Positions 4,519 through 6,718 of a DNA stretch of 6,718 bases are shown here, piece by piece; the stretch's first letter is position 1, and the number at the start of each line of letters is the position of its first letter. The position numbers were made by a program, and so were the translations under genes. The DNA is taken from contig JAEDMJ010000071.1 in assembly GCA_016303065.1 (NCBI GenBank), forward strand, positions 1 through 6,718. Direction: 5' to 3'. The DNA comes from Clostridiales bacterium. GTDB taxonomy: Bacteria > Bacillota > Clostridia > Oscillospirales > QAMX01. Below the pieces are notes generated by a model, which did no database searches, was not told where the DNA came from, and saw only the letters and a program-made list of their open reading frames with translations.

Positions 4519-6718
4519 ATGGATTATTCCAACCACGCTGCAATCGATAAAAAATGGCAGGACATATGGTATTCAAACAAGGTCTTCAAGGCGGAAAACG
4601 ACTCCGACAAGCCCAGCGTTTTTACGCTGATCGAGTTTCCCTATCCTTCCGGCATCGGACTTCACGTCGGCCACACAAGACCGTATACCGCAATGGACGT
4701 GCTTTCGAGAAAGCTGCGTATGGACGGGAAAAACGTGCTTTTCCCCATCGGCTGGGACGCCTTCGGCCTTCCGGCGGAGAACTTTGCGATTAAAAACAAG
4801 ATGCACCCCGCGGAAGCGATGAAGCACAATGTCGAGCACTTCCGCGAACAGGCGAAGGCTCTGGGGTACAGCTTTGACTGGGACCGCGAGGTCAACACCA
4901 CGGAACCGGAATTTTACCGCTGGACTCAGTGGATATTCCTGCAGCTTTTCAAAAAAGGCCTTGCCTACAAGAAAAAGATGAGCGTCAACTGGTGCACTTC
5001 CTGCCTCTGCGTCAAGGCAAACGAGGAGGTCGTCGACGGCACCTGTGAGATCTGCGGCGCTCCGGTCATCCGCCGGGAGAAGGAGCAGTGGATGCTCCGC
5101 ATTACCGCGTACGCGGACAGGCTCATAGAAGGTCTTGACAGAGTTGATTTCCCCGCCAGAGTCAAGTCGCAGCAGATCAACTGGATCGGACGCTCCACCG
5201 GCGCGGAGGTGGAGTTCGGCACCACTGCCGGAGAAAAGCTCTGCGTTTTTACCACAAGACCTGACACCCTTTACGGCGTGACATACATGGTGATCTCTCC
5301 CGAGCACCCGATGCTCGAGACCTGGGCGGAAAAGATCGCGAACATGGACGAAGTCCGCGAATACCGCAAAAAGGCTGCGGCGAAGAGCGACTTTGAGAGA
5401 AGCGAGCTTGCAAAGGAAAAGACCGGCGTGCGCCTTGAGGGCGTTTCGGCAATAAATCCCGTCAACGGCACGGAGATCCCGATTTTTGTTTCCGACTATG
5501 TCCTTATGAGCTACGGCACGGGAGCGATCATGGCGGTTCCGGCTCACGACACCAGGGACTACGACTTTGCAAAAGCCTTTGACCTTCCGATCATCGAAGT
5601 CGTCGCCGGAGGCGACGTTGAAAAAGAGGCGTTCACCGACTGCGAGACGGGCACGATGGTCAATTCGGGTATGCTCAACGGGCTTTCCGTTGAGGAAGCC
5701 AAGAAAAAGATCGTCGCCTGGCTGGAAGAGAGCGGAGTCGGCAAGCCGAAGGTCAACTACAAGCTCCGCGACTGGATCTTTGCCCGCCAGCGCTACTGGG
5801 GCGAGCCGATCCCGGTGGTCTGGTGCGACAATTGCGGAAAATATGTTCCGGTTCCGGAAGATCAGCTTCCCGTCAGGCTTCCCGACGTCAGAAACTATGA
5901 GCCGACCACCACGGGCGAGTCGCCGCTTGCCAAGGTTGAGGAATGGGTCAACACCACCTGTCCCTGCTGCGGCGGTCCGGCAAAGCGCGAGACGGACACC
6001 ATGCCCCAGTGGGCCGGTTCATCCTGGTACTACCTCCGCTATGCCGATCCGCACAACGACCGAGAGCTTGCCTCCAAGGAAGCTCTGGCAAAGTGGTCCC
6101 CTGTCGACTGGTACAACGGCGGCATGGAGCACACGACGCTCCATCTGCTGTATTCAAGGTTCTGGCACAAGTTCCTCTATGACATCGGCGTGGTTCCCAC
6201 AGACGAGCCCTATAAAAAGCGCACCAGCCACGGCATGATCCTCGGCGAGGACGGAGAGAAGATGTCCAAGAGCCGCGGAAACGGCGTCGATCCGGACAAG
6301 GTTATCGCCGAGTACGGCGCGGACACGCTCCGTTTGTACATCATGTTCATCGGCGACTTTGAAAAGACCGCGCGCTGGAACAGCGCCGCCGTCAAAGGCT
6401 GCCAGAGGTTTATCGACAGGGTCTGCGCCCTTGCGGAGAAGATGATCCCCGGAGACAGGGTCAGACCCGAGCACGAGCTGGGCGTCAACCGCACCATTCG
6501 CAAGGTCGGCTCCGACATCATGGAGATGAAATTCAACACGGCCATTGCCGCGCTCATGACGCTTGTCAACGAGTTCAGCGACGGGGGGGACATCAACCGC
6601 GCCGAGCTCAGCATACTGCTCAGACTGCTTGCGCCTTTTGCGCCGCATATCTGCGAGGAGCTTTGGGAGCCCTTCGGAGAAGGTCTTATTGCGAAGGCTG
6701 CGTGGCCGGAATACGACG
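4519..6718 (+). CDS. leuS: Leucyl-tRNA synthetase (5' part; 3' end lies right of the window)
   Basis: LeuRS, a class I synthetase, joins leucine to tRNA-Leu and hydrolyses mischarged tRNA in its CP1 domain. 733 codons are visible, open to the window edge. Order: FPYPSGIGLHVGH at 40-52, with HVGH as the HIGH signature; GWDAFGLPAEN at 78-88; a first zinc-type cysteine set C159, C162, C176, C179; editing domain with TTRPDTLYGV at 245-254 and SYGTGAIMAVPAHDTRD at 331-347 with the conserved Asp residues; ARQRYWGEPIP at 422-432; a second cysteine set C436, C439, C481, C484; and KMSKS at 581-585. The segment before KMSKS is short, so the leucine-specific insertion of the E. coli enzyme is absent, as in other Bacillota. 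The anticodon-binding domain is entered at about 650 (LAPFAPHICEELWE at 704-717). A GGACGGGA stretch at 4505-4512 serves as ribosome binding site. Only 36 nt separate it from rsfS, with no T-box in that space. Expected full length is about 800 residues. Confidence 0.97.
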   Translation, partial: MDYSNHAAIDKKWQDIWYSNKVFKAENDSDKPSVFTLIEFPYPSGIGLHVGHTRPYTAMDVLSRKLRMDGKNVLFPIGWDAFGLPAENFAIKNKMHPAEAMKHNVEHFREQAKALGYSFDWDREVNTTEPEFYRWTQWIFLQLFKKGLAYKKKMSVNWCTSCLCVKANEEVVDGTCEICGAPVIRREKEQWMLRITAYADRLIEGLDRVDFPARVKSQQINWIGRSTGAEVEFGTTAGEKLCVFTTRPDTLYGVTYMVISPEHPMLETWAEKIANMDEVREYRKKAAAKSDFERSELAKEKTGVRLEGVSAINPVNGTEIPIFVSDYVLMSYGTGAIMAVPAHDTRDYDFAKAFDLPIIEVVAGGDVEKEAFTDCETGTMVNSGMLNGLSVEEAKKKIVAWLEESGVGKPKVNYKLRDWIFARQRYWGEPIPVVWCDNCGKYVPVPEDQLPVRLPDVRNYEPTTTGESPLAKVEEWVNTTCPCCGGPAKRETDTMPQWAGSSWYYLRYADPHNDRELASKEALAKWSPVDWYNGGMEHTTLHLLYSRFWHKFLYDIGVVPTDEPYKKRTSHGMILGEDGEKMSKSRGNGVDPDKVIAEYGADTLRLYIMFIGDFEKTARWNSAAVKGCQRFIDRVCALAEKMIPGDRVRPEHELGVNRTIRKVGSDIMEMKFNTAIAALMTLVNEFSDGGDINRAELSILLRLLAPFAPHICEELWEPFGEGLIAKAAWPEYD

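Noticed and set aside
4573..5547. A 324-codon open frame on the minus strand opposite leuS
   Set aside because: It lies entirely within a clear LeuRS coding sequence, has no recognisable domain, and is the kind of antisense opening expected opposite codon-biased GC-rich genes.
5567..6238. A 223-codon open frame on the plus strand in a different frame from leuS
   Set aside because: The translation is rich in Arg, Ser and Pro with no domain, while the LeuRS frame carries all expected motifs through this region. It is an out-of-frame shadow.
6582..6590. Run of seven G in leuS as a possible sequencing error
   Set aside because: The frame stays open and the downstream LAPFAPHICEELWE motif is in frame, so no base appears to be missing or added.

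Overview
The window is a compact block of housekeeping genes, all on the + strand, of the kind found in low-to-mid GC Gram-positive bacteria (Bacillota, class Clostridia; an uncultured gut-type relative of Oscillospirales or Christensenellales is my guess). This placement rests on the gene order rdgB-yhbY-nadD-LCP-rsfS-leuS, the LytR-CpsA-Psr cell-wall protein, the strong Shine-Dalgarno sites and a textbook sigma-A promoter. By eye the base composition is in the mid-to-high 50s % GC. I cannot fix the genus.

Layout. Positions 1-674: the 3' two-thirds of ftsY (SRP receptor GTPase), cut by the left edge. Positions 695-2893: four tightly packed genes, rph (RNase PH), rdgB (XTP/dITP diphosphatase), yhbY (CRM-domain ribosome-assembly RNA-binding protein) and nadD (nicotinate-nucleotide adenylyltransferase). 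They are separated by 2 nt or overlap by 4-7 nt, so they form an operon with probable translational coupling, most likely continuing from ftsY. Positions 2894-3005: the only sizeable intergenic gap (112 bp), with a near-consensus promoter and a 9-bp direct repeat. Positions 3006-4103: an LCP-family membrane protein. Positions 4135-4482: rsfS (ribosomal silencing factor). Positions 4519-6718: leuS, cut by the right edge after 733 codons. The second transcription unit (LCP-rsfS-leuS) appears to start at the promoter in the gap.

Functionally the genes cover protein targeting (FtsY), tRNA 3'-end trimming (RNase PH), nucleotide-pool cleaning (RdgB), large-subunit assembly and silencing (YhbY, RsfS), NAD synthesis (NadD), attachment of wall polymers (LCP) and leucine charging of tRNA (LeuRS). 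They are growth-linked functions rather than one pathway.

I found no mobile element, CRISPR array, RNA gene, toxin-antitoxin pair or defence-like locus, and no evidence for an undescribed system. The points worth a second look are modest: yqeK, usually found between nadD and the LCP gene, is absent; the internal promoter carries a repeat overlapping its -35 box; leuS has no room for a T-box leader directly upstream; and RNase PH and the LCP protein have substitutions at normally conserved positions.
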